A stretch of 64,000 bases of DNA, taken from positions 2,772,001 through 2,836,000 of the forward strand of contig NZ_CP029186.1 of assembly GCF_003096035.1 (NCBI RefSeq), given 5' to 3'. The DNA comes from Flavobacterium album (GTDB lineage Bacteria; Bacteroidota; Bacteroidia; Flavobacteriales; Flavobacteriaceae). The notes beneath the pieces were generated by a model, which saw only the letters and a program-made list of their open reading frames with translations, was not told the DNA's origin and made no database searches. This document shows, piece by piece, positions 1 through 8,265 of this stretch (positions are counted from its first letter, which is position 1; each line of letters starts with the position of its first letter). The position numbers and the translations under genes are program-made.

Positions 1-2
1 CT

Positions 3-1487
3 TTATTTTTAGGCTCCATTTTGACAGTGCAGGCACAAGACACTTGTGACACTGCTGCAGAACTTACAGAAGGTGTTACTGTAGTAGGTGCCATTAACGG
101 TACATATCTTACATCTGCTAATGGTGGATGCTGGGGAACACAGGCTTCTGCTCCGAATGCAGAGTGGTACTATATCACGCCTGCAGAAAATGCAATGATC
201 AGGCTTAATACCAATATTGCAGCCAATCCTGCAAATACAGATACAAGGATATCTGTATATACAGGAGATTGCGGTGCCCTACAGTGTTATAATGCAGCTG
301 ATGACGTAGATGCTACAAATGGCCCTTTTTCAACTGACCTTACTTTTGCTGCAGAAGCAGGTACAACCTACTACATTGCATTTGACGACCGTTGGGCAGC
401 AGTAAGTTTTAGCGTTGAAGTTACAATTACTCCAACTAGTTGCTTCCAGGTAGAATCATTTGGATATGCTGCAGACCCTACAGATACAACAGTATCAATA
501 GGATGGGCAGCGCCTATAGGTAACCCGACAGGCTATATTTTTGAATACGGCCCTGTAGGCTTTACACCGGGTGAAGGTGAAATCTTTGAACTTACTGATG
601 AACAAGTAGATCTTGACAACCTTACTCCAAGCACTGAGTATCAATTCTACCTTACTACAGTATGTGGTATTAATGGACAGACAGAAGCTATCGGACCAAT
701 AGCTTTCAGCACACTTTTCGAGCCTGCAGACCTTCCGTATACATATGGATTTGAAACGCCGCTTCTTGGTGGTTGGACTGTAGAAACTGCTACCAGCGCT
801 GGTGGCCCTTGGGATACTATGGCTGATGCAGATGCTAACTGGGAGCCACAAGAAGGTGAAACTGCAATGGGTGTTGGTGCATTTTCAGTAGCTGTAGATG
901 CATGGTTGTTTTCAAGAGGTGTAAACCTTCCTGCTAATCAGCCTGTAACTATTACGTATTATCTACGTAAGAGAGTAGGAGCTGGTACTGGAGCTAACAA
1001 CAATGTTGTTGTTACTATCGGTTCAGAAGCTGCTTCTGCTGCACAAACTACAACTCTTGCAACTCACAACGCTTTCCCTACAACTGACAGCTGGACAATG
1101 CAGACAGTTACATTCACTGCTCCAACTGCAGGTACTTATTTCCTTGGTTTCCATAGCACTTCTCCAGCTCAGGCTGCTGCAAACTTTGGATGGATAACTC
1201 TTGACAATGTTTCATTCAACACTACCGCAGGTACAAATGATAACCAACTTTCTCAATTGTCTGTTTTCCCTAACCCTGCTACAAACGTTATCAACGTTGC
1301 TAACAATGCAGGTATCCTTGTAAACGGTGTTCAGATCGTTGACCTTAATGGACGTACAGTTAAATCTGTTAAGTTTGATGGTGTTACTGAAGCTCAGATC
1401 AACATATCTGACCTTGCTAACGGTATGTATATGATGACTGTTTCTTCTGATAAAGGAACAATGACTCAAAAAATCGTTAAAAACTAA
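3..1487 (+). CDS. T9SS-sorted multidomain surface or secreted protein (5' partial)
   Basis: The reading frame is open to the left edge and begins with the end of a signal peptide (LFLGSILTVQAQ), so the TTG at 21 is not the start and the gene begins upstream. About 494 residues are present. In order: a beta-rich segment with paired cysteines resembling a PPC-type domain (about 10-135), a fibronectin type III-like domain (about 140-230), a jelly-roll region resembling cleaved-adhesin or MAM domains (about 240-400), and a C-terminal type A sorting domain with the motifs FPNPATN and LANGMYMMTV, ending in KIVKN. That last domain directs passage through the type IX secretion system and is normally removed on export. 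The role is probably adhesion or substrate binding; no catalytic motif is seen. Confidence 0.9.
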   Translation, partial: LFLGSILTVQAQDTCDTAAELTEGVTVVGAINGTYLTSANGGCWGTQASAPNAEWYYITPAENAMIRLNTNIAANPANTDTRISVYTGDCGALQCYNAADDVDATNGPFSTDLTFAAEAGTTYYIAFDDRWAAVSFSVEVTITPTSCFQVESFGYAADPTDTTVSIGWAAPIGNPTGYIFEYGPVGFTPGEGEIFELTDEQVDLDNLTPSTEYQFYLTTVCGINGQTEAIGPIAFSTLFEPADLPYTYGFETPLLGGWTVETATSAGGPWDTMADADANWEPQEGETAMGVGAFSVAVDAWLFSRGVNLPANQPVTITYYLRKRVGAGTGANNNVVVTIGSEAASAAQTTTLATHNAFPTTDSWTMQTVTFTAPTAGTYFLGFHSTSPAQAAANFGWITLDNVSFNTTAGTNDNQLSQLSVFPNPATNVINVANNAGILVNGVQIVDLNGRTVKSVKFDGVTEAQINISDLANGMYMMTVSSDKGTMTQKIVKN

Positions 1488-1508
1488 TTATAGTTTTTCA
1501 GATAAATT

Positions 1509-1541
1509 AAGAAGCCTCCGCATTGCGGAGGCTTCTTTGTT
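1509..1541. terminator. Bidirectional intrinsic terminator
   Basis: A perfect 11-bp GC-rich stem (GAAGCCTCCGC/GCGGAGGCTTC, loop ATT), extended by A-T pairs on both sides, lies between the converging T9SS gene and the DCC gene. A run on one side and T run on the other suit termination in both directions. Confidence 0.85.
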
Positions 1542-1567
1542 TTATGACATAGTTATTTTAAAATAAA

Positions 1568-1981
1568 TTATAAAAACTTTGCTTTCATCTCAGGTGTCGG
1601 TATCATACAGGCCTCTTTTTTGCCATACCATTTATAACGATTTTTTGCTATATAATCATATACCCTGTTGGAAAGCCATTTCGGCAGGATCAAGAACATC
1701 CCCATCAGTATGAAAAAGCCACCAAGCTTTTTTGCAATTTTTATAGCAGCTTCTGCTTTATAATAATAAGCATGACCTGGATCGTATAAAATAATAGAAT
1801 CAGTTTTTGAAGTATCAATGCCAATATGGTTTATGATCTGCTGGCCCAGTTCCGATTGTATCGCCACAAAACGGAAAATATCTTTCCTGTCACGTTTGAT
1901 AATAAATTGTACCGTGGCATCGCAAAGGTTGCACACGCCATCAAACAATATTATCTTTTTATCTTTAGGAAGGTTATCCAT
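1568..1981 (-). CDS. DCC family thiol-disulfide oxidoreductase (DUF393, YuxK-like)
   Basis: A 137-residue protein with the family signature DGVCNLC near the N terminus (about residues 14-20), including the C-x-x-C pair of a thioredoxin-like active site. The rest matches the small DCC fold, with a hydrophobic segment around 90-105 (FFILMGMFLILP). The family is thought to act in thiol-disulfide exchange; the substrate is unknown. The ATG lies 1 nt after the mutS2 stop, so the two are probably co-transcribed and translationally coupled, although no functional link is evident. Confidence 0.9.
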   Translation of the reverse strand: MDNLPKDKKIILFDGVCNLCDATVQFIIKRDRKDIFRFVAIQSELGQQIINHIGIDTSKTDSIILYDPGHAYYYKAEAAIKIAKKLGGFFILMGMFLILPKWLSNRVYDYIAKNRYKWYGKKEACMIPTPEMKAKFL

Positions 1982-1982
1982 T

Positions 1983-4151
1983 TTATTTCCTTACTGCTTC
2001 CACAAGTTCCAATGAATCCAGGTCGACTTTAGATGTAAAGATTCCGTAATTCACTGTAGCTTTGTTTTTCTCTATCGCATCGAGTGTCCCCACTGATTTT
2101 CCGTCTACCATCCGCACACGGTCGCCTACCTTCAAAATTGCTTTCGGTTTCTCTACGGCTTTTTCCTTCAGTTTCTTTTCTTTCTTCTCTTTGCGTATTT
2201 CCTCAACTTTCACCTGCACTTCGGCAATGACCTGCTTTTGTACAATTTCCTTTTGCTTTTTCTCCTTTGGGGTGGCTTTCCTGCGTTTGGAGTTCTCGAT
2301 CTCAACCATCTTCAGGAACTCGCCTATAAGTTCTTTCTTATTCTTATTGTTGAAATATTTCTCGCTGATATCGTCAAGCTTTTGCCCCATATAAATGAGG
2401 CGTTGGTTGGCGTCATACAACTCCTGGTAGCTTTCGAGCTTCTGTTGGATCTTCGTATTGATGTTTTCCATCTTTTTGCCTTCTTCACGCGCCCGTATTT
2501 CTTCCTCTTTAAGGTTTTGGGAAGTTTTTTCAAGCTTAGAGCGTTCTTTTTGGAGTGTAGCAATGGTTTTGTCAAAACGTACCTTGCTGCCCTCTATTTT
2601 CTTTTTAGCGCGATTGATCAACCCGTAAGGGATGCCATTTTTCTGTGCCACCTCAAAGGTAAATGAGCTTCCTGCCTGGCCAAGTATCAGCTTATACATC
2701 GGCTCCAGCGACTTTTCGTCAAAGAGCATGTTGGCATTGGTAGCGTAAGGCAGTTCATTTGCCAGTATCTTCAGGTTGGTGTAATGTGTCGTAATGATGC
2801 CGAAAGCTTCCCTATGGTAAAATTCCTCAAGGAATATTTCTGCCAAAGCCCCGCCCAGCTCGGGGTCGGAACCTGTACCGAATTCATCGATAAGGAATAA
2901 GGTCCTGTCGTTGCACTTCTTCAGGAAGTAGTTCATGTTCTTGAGCCTGTAGCTGTAGGTGCTCAAATGGTTCTCGATCGACTGGTTATCGCCAATATCG
3001 GTCATTATCCTGTCTAACAAAAATGTCTCACTGCGCTCATGTACGGGTATAAGCAGTCCGCATTGCAGCATTAGCTGAAGCAGTCCTATTGTCTTAAGCG
3101 TGATGCTCTTTCCACCTGCATTGGGCCCGGAGATGACAATGATCCTGTTCTCCTGCGTAAGCTCTATTGTCTGCGGATAGGTAACTTCGCCTTTCCTCTT
3201 ATTATTCGAATACAGGATAGGGTGGAAGGCTTCCCTGAAATAAAGGCGTTTTTCGTCGGTGATAGTAGGGAGCAGCCCGTTTATCCTTTTGGCATATTTG
3301 GCCTTACCGGATACAACGTCAATATCCGTAAGGAATTCCTGATAATCATATAATAAAGGTACAAATGGCCTGATGACGTTGCTAAGCTGCTTAAGTATCC
3401 GCTTGATCTCTTCTTTCTCCTCATACTCATAGTTGTTCAGCTCGCGCGAAAAACGCAATGTAGCTTCCGGCTCTATATAGGTGATGCTCCCGGTTTTAGA
3501 ACTGCCAAGGATAGATCCTTTCACCTTTCTGCGGTACATGGCCAAAACGGCAAGCACGCGGCGGTTCTCTACAACGCTTTCCCTGATATCATCCAGATAG
3601 CCCATGCCATTATACTGGGTAAGCGCAGCTGCAAAGCTTTGGTTTATCTTACCCTTTACAAATGCCATCTCCCGGCGTATGGATGCCAGTTCCGGTGAGG
3701 CATCGTCTTTTATTTCCCCATATTTATCAACGATCTTGTCGATGTTTTTTAATATCTCCTTGGTATATTCTACTTCTTCAGCCCTTGCATTGAGATTTGG
3801 GTAATAATCGTTGAACTTCTCAAGGAATTTAACCAGTGTATTTACAGTATCCGAAACATTAGCAATTTTCCTGAATGCCGAAGCCTCAAGATAGCTGTCT
3901 TCGATAGCGAGAAATTTAACTTCGTTGGTTATCGGCTCAAAGCCATGGTTGGGCAATGCGTTATTATTATCAAAAGACGAAACATATTCCGATGTCTGCA
4001 GCAGCGACCTCATCAGTTCTTCCTTATTTTTAAAAGGAGTGATGAGTAGCGCCTTCTCCTGTCCGGGTTCTGTGGTACAGCTTGCAGAAACGGATTCGAG
4101 TACGGTATAAAATTCTAAATCTTTTAAGGTCTTTTCTGTTATAGTGATCAT
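1983..4151 (-). CDS. mutS2: MutS2-family ATPase without Smr domain
   Basis: A 722-residue MutS2-type protein from the ATG at 4151 (MITITEKTL); the longer frame to 4208 adds an atypical leader. The core and lever domains (1-320) are followed by the ATPase with Walker A GPNAGGKS (about 342-349) and Walker B LFLIDEFGTGSD (about 418-429), then a lysine/glutamate-rich coiled coil (about 510-650) and a KOW-like terminal module (VGDRVRMVDGKSVGTL). Bacillus MutS2 is about 785 residues and ends in an Smr nuclease domain; here the protein stops just before it. MutS2 suppresses homologous recombination or rescues collided ribosomes in other bacteria; which role survives without Smr cannot be told. Confidence 0.93.
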   Translation of the reverse strand: MITITEKTLKDLEFYTVLESVSASCTTEPGQEKALLITPFKNKEELMRSLLQTSEYVSSFDNNNALPNHGFEPITNEVKFLAIEDSYLEASAFRKIANVSDTVNTLVKFLEKFNDYYPNLNARAEEVEYTKEILKNIDKIVDKYGEIKDDASPELASIRREMAFVKGKINQSFAAALTQYNGMGYLDDIRESVVENRRVLAVLAMYRRKVKGSILGSSKTGSITYIEPEATLRFSRELNNYEYEEKEEIKRILKQLSNVIRPFVPLLYDYQEFLTDIDVVSGKAKYAKRINGLLPTITDEKRLYFREAFHPILYSNNKRKGEVTYPQTIELTQENRIIVISGPNAGGKSITLKTIGLLQLMLQCGLLIPVHERSETFLLDRIMTDIGDNQSIENHLSTYSYRLKNMNYFLKKCNDRTLFLIDEFGTGSDPELGGALAEIFLEEFYHREAFGIITTHYTNLKILANELPYATNANMLFDEKSLEPMYKLILGQAGSSFTFEVAQKNGIPYGLINRAKKKIEGSKVRFDKTIATLQKERSKLEKTSQNLKEEEIRAREEGKKMENINTKIQQKLESYQELYDANQRLIYMGQKLDDISEKYFNNKNKKELIGEFLKMVEIENSKRRKATPKEKKQKEIVQKQVIAEVQVKVEEIRKEKKEKKLKEKAVEKPKAILKVGDRVRMVDGKSVGTLDAIEKNKATVNYGIFTSKVDLDSLELVEAVRK

Positions 4152-4259
4152 TCTTTTTGTAAAGCAAATTCTATGCAAAAATACTACATAAACCCGCAGG
4201 CTGCACATTTGGCAGTAAGTTTAAGATTGCTTTATATATCTGCAATGCGCGCCATTCCC

Positions 4260-4267
4260 TATATTTG
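4260..4267 (+). promoter_or_regulatory. Candidate -7 element of ung
   Basis: TATATTTG matches the Bacteroidota -7 consensus TAnnTTTG and lies 17 bp before the ung ATG. No good TTTG -33 box is seen at the usual distance. Confidence 0.4.
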
Positions 4268-4284
4268 CGTATAATTGAAAAGCA

Positions 4285-4950
4285 ATGAACGTAGCGATAC
4301 ACGACTCCTGGAAAAAAGTACTGGCCGAAGAATTTGAAAAACCTTATTTTGAAAGCCTTATTGGTTTTGTAAAAAAAGAATACGCAGAGCATACCTGTTA
4401 CCCACCCGGAAAGCAGATATTCTCGGCGTTCGACCATTGTCATTTCGATAAGGTAGAAGTAGTTATACTGGGACAGGACCCTTATCACGGGCCGGGGCAG
4501 GCGCACGGGCTGTGCTTTTCGGTAAATGAAACCGTTCCCATGCCTCCGTCCTTAATCAATATTTTCCGCGAGATACAGGATAACCTGGGCAAGCCATTCC
4601 CGCCAACAGGAAATCTCGAGCGCTGGGCCGACCAGGGCGTGCTGCTTCTCAATGCTGTGCTTACAGTAAGAAGGGGAGAAGCCAACAGCCATCAGGGAAA
4701 AGGCTGGGAAGTATTTACCGATGCGGTCATCCAAAAAATATCCGATGAAAAGAAAGATGTAGTATTCCTGCTTTGGGGCGGTCCTGCTAAAAAGAAAGGC
4801 GCACGCGTAGACAGGAGTAAACACCTCGTACTGGAATCCGGGCACCCATCGCCTTTGAGCGCCAATAAAGGGCACTGGTTCGGTAATAAGCATTTCAGTA
4901 AAACAAACGCGTTTTTGGCTGAAAAAGGAAAGAAACAGATCGAGTGGTAA
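4285..4950 (+). CDS. ung: Uracil-DNA glycosylase, family 1
   Basis: A 221-residue family 1 UDG of normal length. It removes uracil from DNA and starts base-excision repair. The water-activating loop GQDPYHGPGQAHG has Asp65 and His68; the uracil-pocket phenylalanine follows in GLCFSV; the minor-groove loop HPSPLS has His187. The gene is divergent from mutS2 and has its own promoter signal. Start at the ATG at 4285 (MNVAIHDSW), which gives the usual N-terminal length. Confidence 0.97.
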   Translation: MNVAIHDSWKKVLAEEFEKPYFESLIGFVKKEYAEHTCYPPGKQIFSAFDHCHFDKVEVVILGQDPYHGPGQAHGLCFSVNETVPMPPSLINIFREIQDNLGKPFPPTGNLERWADQGVLLLNAVLTVRRGEANSHQGKGWEVFTDAVIQKISDEKKDVVFLLWGGPAKKKGARVDRSKHLVLESGHPSPLSANKGHWFGNKHFSKTNAFLAEKGKKQIEW

Positions 4951-4955
4951 AATTG

Positions 4956-4974
4956 TCGAAGTCTAAGTCGGAGG
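4956..4974. repeat. Short degenerate GTCxxA repeat
   Basis: Three imperfect units (GTCGAA, GTCTAA, GTCGGAG) lie between ung and the next gene. They resemble the larger heptamer arrays at 7703-7805 and the TCTAA arrays at 31966 and 33313. Confidence 0.4.
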
Positions 4975-5008
4975 CAAACAACATAGGATATCTTACTTCA
5001 GACAAAAA

Positions 5009-5941
5009 TCAATTAAACGTAAGCGCCCCTAAAATCTCTTCGCTCATAAATGGGCCACCGGGAAATTTGGCAGTATAATCAAGGTTAAGCCATACCTGCC
5101 CGCGCTCGTCAATATGGTAGTGGATCTCTTTCCCGCGGCTTTCTTCTACGAATAGCAGCTCTTTGATAAGGTAGTTGGCTGTTTCAAGGTCGGCTTCGCT
5201 GCCCACAAGCATTTCCGGGTACATATGGTCTCCGGTATGAATGATCCTTGGTGTGCCGCCGATAGCCCTGATAGATGCTGCCATGAGTATCGCATGGTCG
5301 TCACAATCACCTGAAAAATGCTGTAGCGATTCGCTGGCATAGGCAATATATTCACGGTTCTTTGGGTCGTTCACATAGTTCCAGTTATTCCGTATCTCCT
5401 TGAATACGGCAAAACATTGTATCATCAGCCGGTGCTGCTTATATCCTTTTACATCCTTAAAATATTTGGTAGTTGCCATCAGTGCAAAATTCCGCACCTT
5501 AGGGTTGCTGTAATCTACCGCATCTATCACTTTCGATTTGTTAGGGAAAGGCAGCAGTTTAGAAATAATCACATCCTGTGGGTGCGGATCTTCGGCCATA
5601 GTATACATCATGGCGCGGTAGTCTTCATATACGGCATTAAACCCATATGTTCCTGACAGCGAGCCGAAAATAAGCGCTATGAGATATAAGGCTATACAGA
5701 TGATAAGTATCGTCCGCAGCTTGTATAGGATAAACTGGATAGTAGCTGAAATGGCAATAAATATCAATATCCTGTCAAGCTGGTAAGGCCATTCAGGGTC
5801 GCCTACGTTCTGGTGGACAATGATAAAGACAGGTATTGAGATAAGGATGTTCAGTACAAAAATGATAATGGAATCCCACGGCTTCTTTACCTGAAGCTTT
5901 GCTTTTATCTTTTCTATTTTAGCAAGGTAGGGCTTTATCAT
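5009..5941 (-). CDS. Membrane-anchored transglutaminase-like protein
   Basis: A 310-residue protein with three hydrophobic helices near the N terminus (about 24-44, 56-74, 77-97), followed by a soluble transglutaminase-like (papain-fold) domain. The catalytic cysteine lies in HFSGDCDDHA (Cys213); histidines follow in HTGDHMYPE and an aspartate in WLNLDYTAKFPGG. Members of this superfamily act as cysteine peptidases or amidases, or are inactive. The substrate is unknown. It is the last gene of a run with the binding-fold protein and the nucleoside phosphorylase, with a 27-bp gap. Confidence 0.8.
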   Translation of the reverse strand: MIKPYLAKIEKIKAKLQVKKPWDSIIIFVLNILISIPVFIIVHQNVGDPEWPYQLDRILIFIAISATIQFILYKLRTILIICIALYLIALIFGSLSGTYGFNAVYEDYRAMMYTMAEDPHPQDVIISKLLPFPNKSKVIDAVDYSNPKVRNFALMATTKYFKDVKGYKQHRLMIQCFAVFKEIRNNWNYVNDPKNREYIAYASESLQHFSGDCDDHAILMAASIRAIGGTPRIIHTGDHMYPEMLVGSEADLETANYLIKELLFVEESRGKEIHYHIDERGQVWLNLDYTAKFPGGPFMSEEILGALTFN

Positions 5942-5968
5942 TATGCATAAAAAATAAAACGATTTGTT

Positions 5969-6814
5969 TTATCCTGCTACGGTTTCAAAGGCAGCTTTTC
6001 CCTCAATAATATTCAGTTCGAATAATTGGTCTTGTACCTGTTCAAACGTAGCTTTGTCCAGTTTCTTTTGCGACCAGCGGGTTAATTTCAGCCATTCGTT
6101 AATATCTTCAATTTTCTGGTTATAACGCTCCGAAAGCATCCTGTCGATACTTGGTATTTCCTTGAAATCCTCGGTAGTCTGGTTAATGATATCCAAAAGC
6201 GTACCAATGGCATCGGAATGCTTTTCCAATACTTCATTACGTACTGCAATTACAAAACTTGGCCACGGCGTGAGGCAGTCATCAATCCTTCTGAAAATAC
6301 CTTTATCAACAATTGGTTTCGTCATAAAGCGCTCCCACATGAAGTAATCAGCTTTGCCATCCGTAAGGGCCTCTACAGCACCGTCAAGCGTATTGACCAA
6401 TTCAAACTGCATATTTTGTATATCCCATCCCTGCTGCTTTGCATTCACGATTGCCATCAAGTGTGAACCTGAACCGTAACGGCTTATGGCAACCTTACCG
6501 GATTTAATATCTTCCAAAGTTTGAAAAGACGAACCTGCTGCCACATGGATACCCCATATCAGCGGCGACTCTACATATATCTGAACGATCCTGCTTTCAT
6601 TTCCGGCAGCAATATCTTTTATGATTCCTTCGCTGAGTATTACCGCGATGTCGGTGCTGCCGTCGCGAAGCATCTGGCAGAGCTTGCCCGTGCCTTCGGG
6701 TACATCAGTCCATTCGGCATTAATGCCCGCATTCTCAAATTCGCCGCCTTCAATACACAAATGCCACGGCAGGTTGAAATGTTCCGGTACACCGGCTATT
6801 TTTAATGTTGTCAT
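5969..6814 (-). CDS. Periplasmic-binding-fold protein (THI5/NMT1 or Ca3427-like)
   Basis: A 281-residue protein with a type 2 solute-binding fold: an N-terminal strand (TLKIAGVPEHFNLP), a ligand-loop region (DVPEGTGKLCQMLRDG) and the hinge-crossing segment ISRYGSGSHLMA. It has no signal peptide or lipobox, so it should be cytoplasmic, unlike ABC-transporter receptors. The nearest relatives by pattern are the cytoplasmic THI5/NMT1-related group. No transporter genes are adjacent. Its ATG follows the nucleoside phosphorylase stop by 3 nt, suggesting a link to nucleoside or pyrimidine metabolism; that is inference. Confidence 0.72.
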   Translation of the reverse strand: MTTLKIAGVPEHFNLPWHLCIEGGEFENAGINAEWTDVPEGTGKLCQMLRDGSTDIAVILSEGIIKDIAAGNESRIVQIYVESPLIWGIHVAAGSSFQTLEDIKSGKVAISRYGSGSHLMAIVNAKQQGWDIQNMQFELVNTLDGAVEALTDGKADYFMWERFMTKPIVDKGIFRRIDDCLTPWPSFVIAVRNEVLEKHSDAIGTLLDIINQTTEDFKEIPSIDRMLSERYNQKIEDINEWLKLTRWSQKKLDKATFEQVQDQLFELNIIEGKAAFETVAG

Positions 6815-6817
6815 GAA

Positions 6818-7690
6818 TTAGCTATTTGCGATTTTGTCAAGCGTATATTCTATAAGGCTGTTAACGGCAGCGTATGGGTCGGCACTGAACGTCCCATTGG
6901 CACGGTTGGCAATGATGGCATTTAGCGAAAGCGCCTCATGGCCCAACAATGCCGAAAGCCCATAGATAGCCGCAGTTTCCATTTCGAGGTTGGTTATCCT
7001 GTGGCTGTTATAGCTGAAGTTGTCCATTTTAGCGTTCAACTCACTATCCTGGAGGGCAAGTCGCAGTACACGACCCTGCGGCCCGTAAAATCCTCCCGAT
7101 GTTGCAGTGATTCCCTTATGCATCTCATCGCTGAAAATCATGTCCTGCAACTTTTTACTGCATTTTACGACATACGGATGCCCCTTGCGAACGTCCCAGT
7201 TGGTGTGCTTCATAAACGCTTCTTCCAGTGCAGGGTGGCTCACTTTATCTACTGCATACGAACGCATCATATTATCCAGCCCAAGGCCGTATTCCGACAG
7301 CACAAAGCCATTCACAGGTATATCCGGCTGCAAGGCTCCCGATGTACCGATACGAATTATATTCAGTGATTTATGTTCCTCTCTGATAAGCCTTGTCTCA
7401 AGGTCGATATTTACCAACGCATCCAGCTCATTAATCACAATATCAATATTATCCGGGCCTATACCGGTGGACATCACCGTCATACGCCTTCCTTTGTATA
7501 TTCCCGTCTGTGTTTTGAACTCCCTTTTCTGCTTGGTGAATTCAATGCTGTCAAAATGCTTGGTTATCTTTTCCACGCGGTCCTGGTCGCCCACGAATAT
7601 AATGTCTTTCGCAATGTCTTCCGGCCTGAGGTTCAGGTGATACACACTACCGTCAGGGTTTAATATAAGTTCTGATTCTTTAATTTTCAT
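6818..7690 (-). CDS. Nucleoside phosphorylase (uridine phosphorylase-like)
   Basis: A 290-residue PNP/UDP family protein. It would split a nucleoside with phosphate into base and (deoxy)ribose 1-phosphate in salvage. Visible motifs are the N-terminal phosphate region (IFVGDQDRVEKI), STGIGPDNIDI, the glycine-rich IIRIGTSGALQ and the nucleoside-binding NLEMETAAIYGLSALLG. The length suits the uridine phosphorylase branch used in Bacteroidota; purine specificity cannot be excluded. It is the first gene of the run ending at 5009. Confidence 0.87.
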   Translation of the reverse strand: MKIKESELILNPDGSVYHLNLRPEDIAKDIIFVGDQDRVEKITKHFDSIEFTKQKREFKTQTGIYKGRRMTVMSTGIGPDNIDIVINELDALVNIDLETRLIREEHKSLNIIRIGTSGALQPDIPVNGFVLSEYGLGLDNMMRSYAVDKVSHPALEEAFMKHTNWDVRKGHPYVVKCSKKLQDMIFSDEMHKGITATSGGFYGPQGRVLRLALQDSELNAKMDNFSYNSHRITNLEMETAAIYGLSALLGHEALSLNAIIANRANGTFSADPYAAVNSLIEYTLDKIANS

Positions 7691-7702
7691 GATTTATTTG
7701 TT

Positions 7703-7828
7703 GTCCGAAGTCGGAGGTCGGATGTCCGATGCCGTTCTTCAATTTGTGATTTGTTTTATTGCTTTTATGTAGAAAGCTGAAGGTCGGAAGTCCGATGCCT
7801 GAAGCTATGTTTGTAATTTGTGATTTGT
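7703..7828. repeat. Duplicated heptamer array unit
   Basis: Four heptamers (GTCCGAA, GTCGGAG, GTCGGAT, GTCCGAT) at 7703-7730 are followed by AATTTGTGATTTGT at 7741-7754. The arrangement recurs at 7783-7805 (GTCGGAA, GTCCGAT, GCCTGAA) with the same 14-mer at 7815-7828. It fills the gap between the SUI1 and phosphorylase genes. Confidence 0.7.
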
Positions 7829-7839
7829 CTTTTGGAATT

Positions 7840-8190
7840 TTACCCTCCAACCCTCTTCACCTTGTATCCCTCTTTAATTAGGAAGTCCATTATCTTATCC
7901 CTGAAATTCCCTTGTATGATTATCTCGCCATCTTTAGCCGAACCGCCGACCCCACACAGTGTTTTGAGCTGCTTGGCAAGCGATTTGAGGTCATCATCGC
8001 TGCCTTCAAATCCTTTTATTACGGTCGCGACTTTACCGCCCCGGTTTTTTTTATCAAGATGTGCTTCAAGGCGTTGCTCGCTATTGGACAGCGTTTCATG
8101 TGGTTCGTCATTATTGTCGAACTCAAAGTCTTTATTTGTGGAGAACACGAATCCACCCAGATCGTCAAGGCTGCTAAGTTTTTTTGCCAT
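7840..8190 (-). CDS. Translation initiation factor SUI1/eIF1-like protein (YciH type)
   Basis: A 116-residue protein whose C-terminal half is a SUI1 domain (about 48-116): the basic loop KKNRGGKVATVIKGFEG, DDLKSLAKQLKTLCGVGG and the terminal GYKVKRVGG. Bacterial members (YciH) resemble eukaryotic eIF1 and have been linked to start-site discrimination or stress-time translation control. The first 45 residues are acidic and probably flexible. Confidence 0.9.
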   Translation of the reverse strand: MAKKLSSLDDLGGFVFSTNKDFEFDNNDEPHETLSNSEQRLEAHLDKKNRGGKVATVIKGFEGSDDDLKSLAKQLKTLCGVGGSAKDGEIIIQGNFRDKIMDFLIKEGYKVKRVGG

Positions 8191-8265
8191 ATCTATTATA
8201 ATTACAAAAACAAAAAAGCATCAGGCTGTTACACCCAATGCCTTTTAACGGTATAAAAATAATGA

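Noticed and set aside
996..1197. 64-residue leucine-rich frame inside the T9SS gene
   Set aside because: An out-of-frame shadow of the repetitive GCT/CTT codons in the coding strand.
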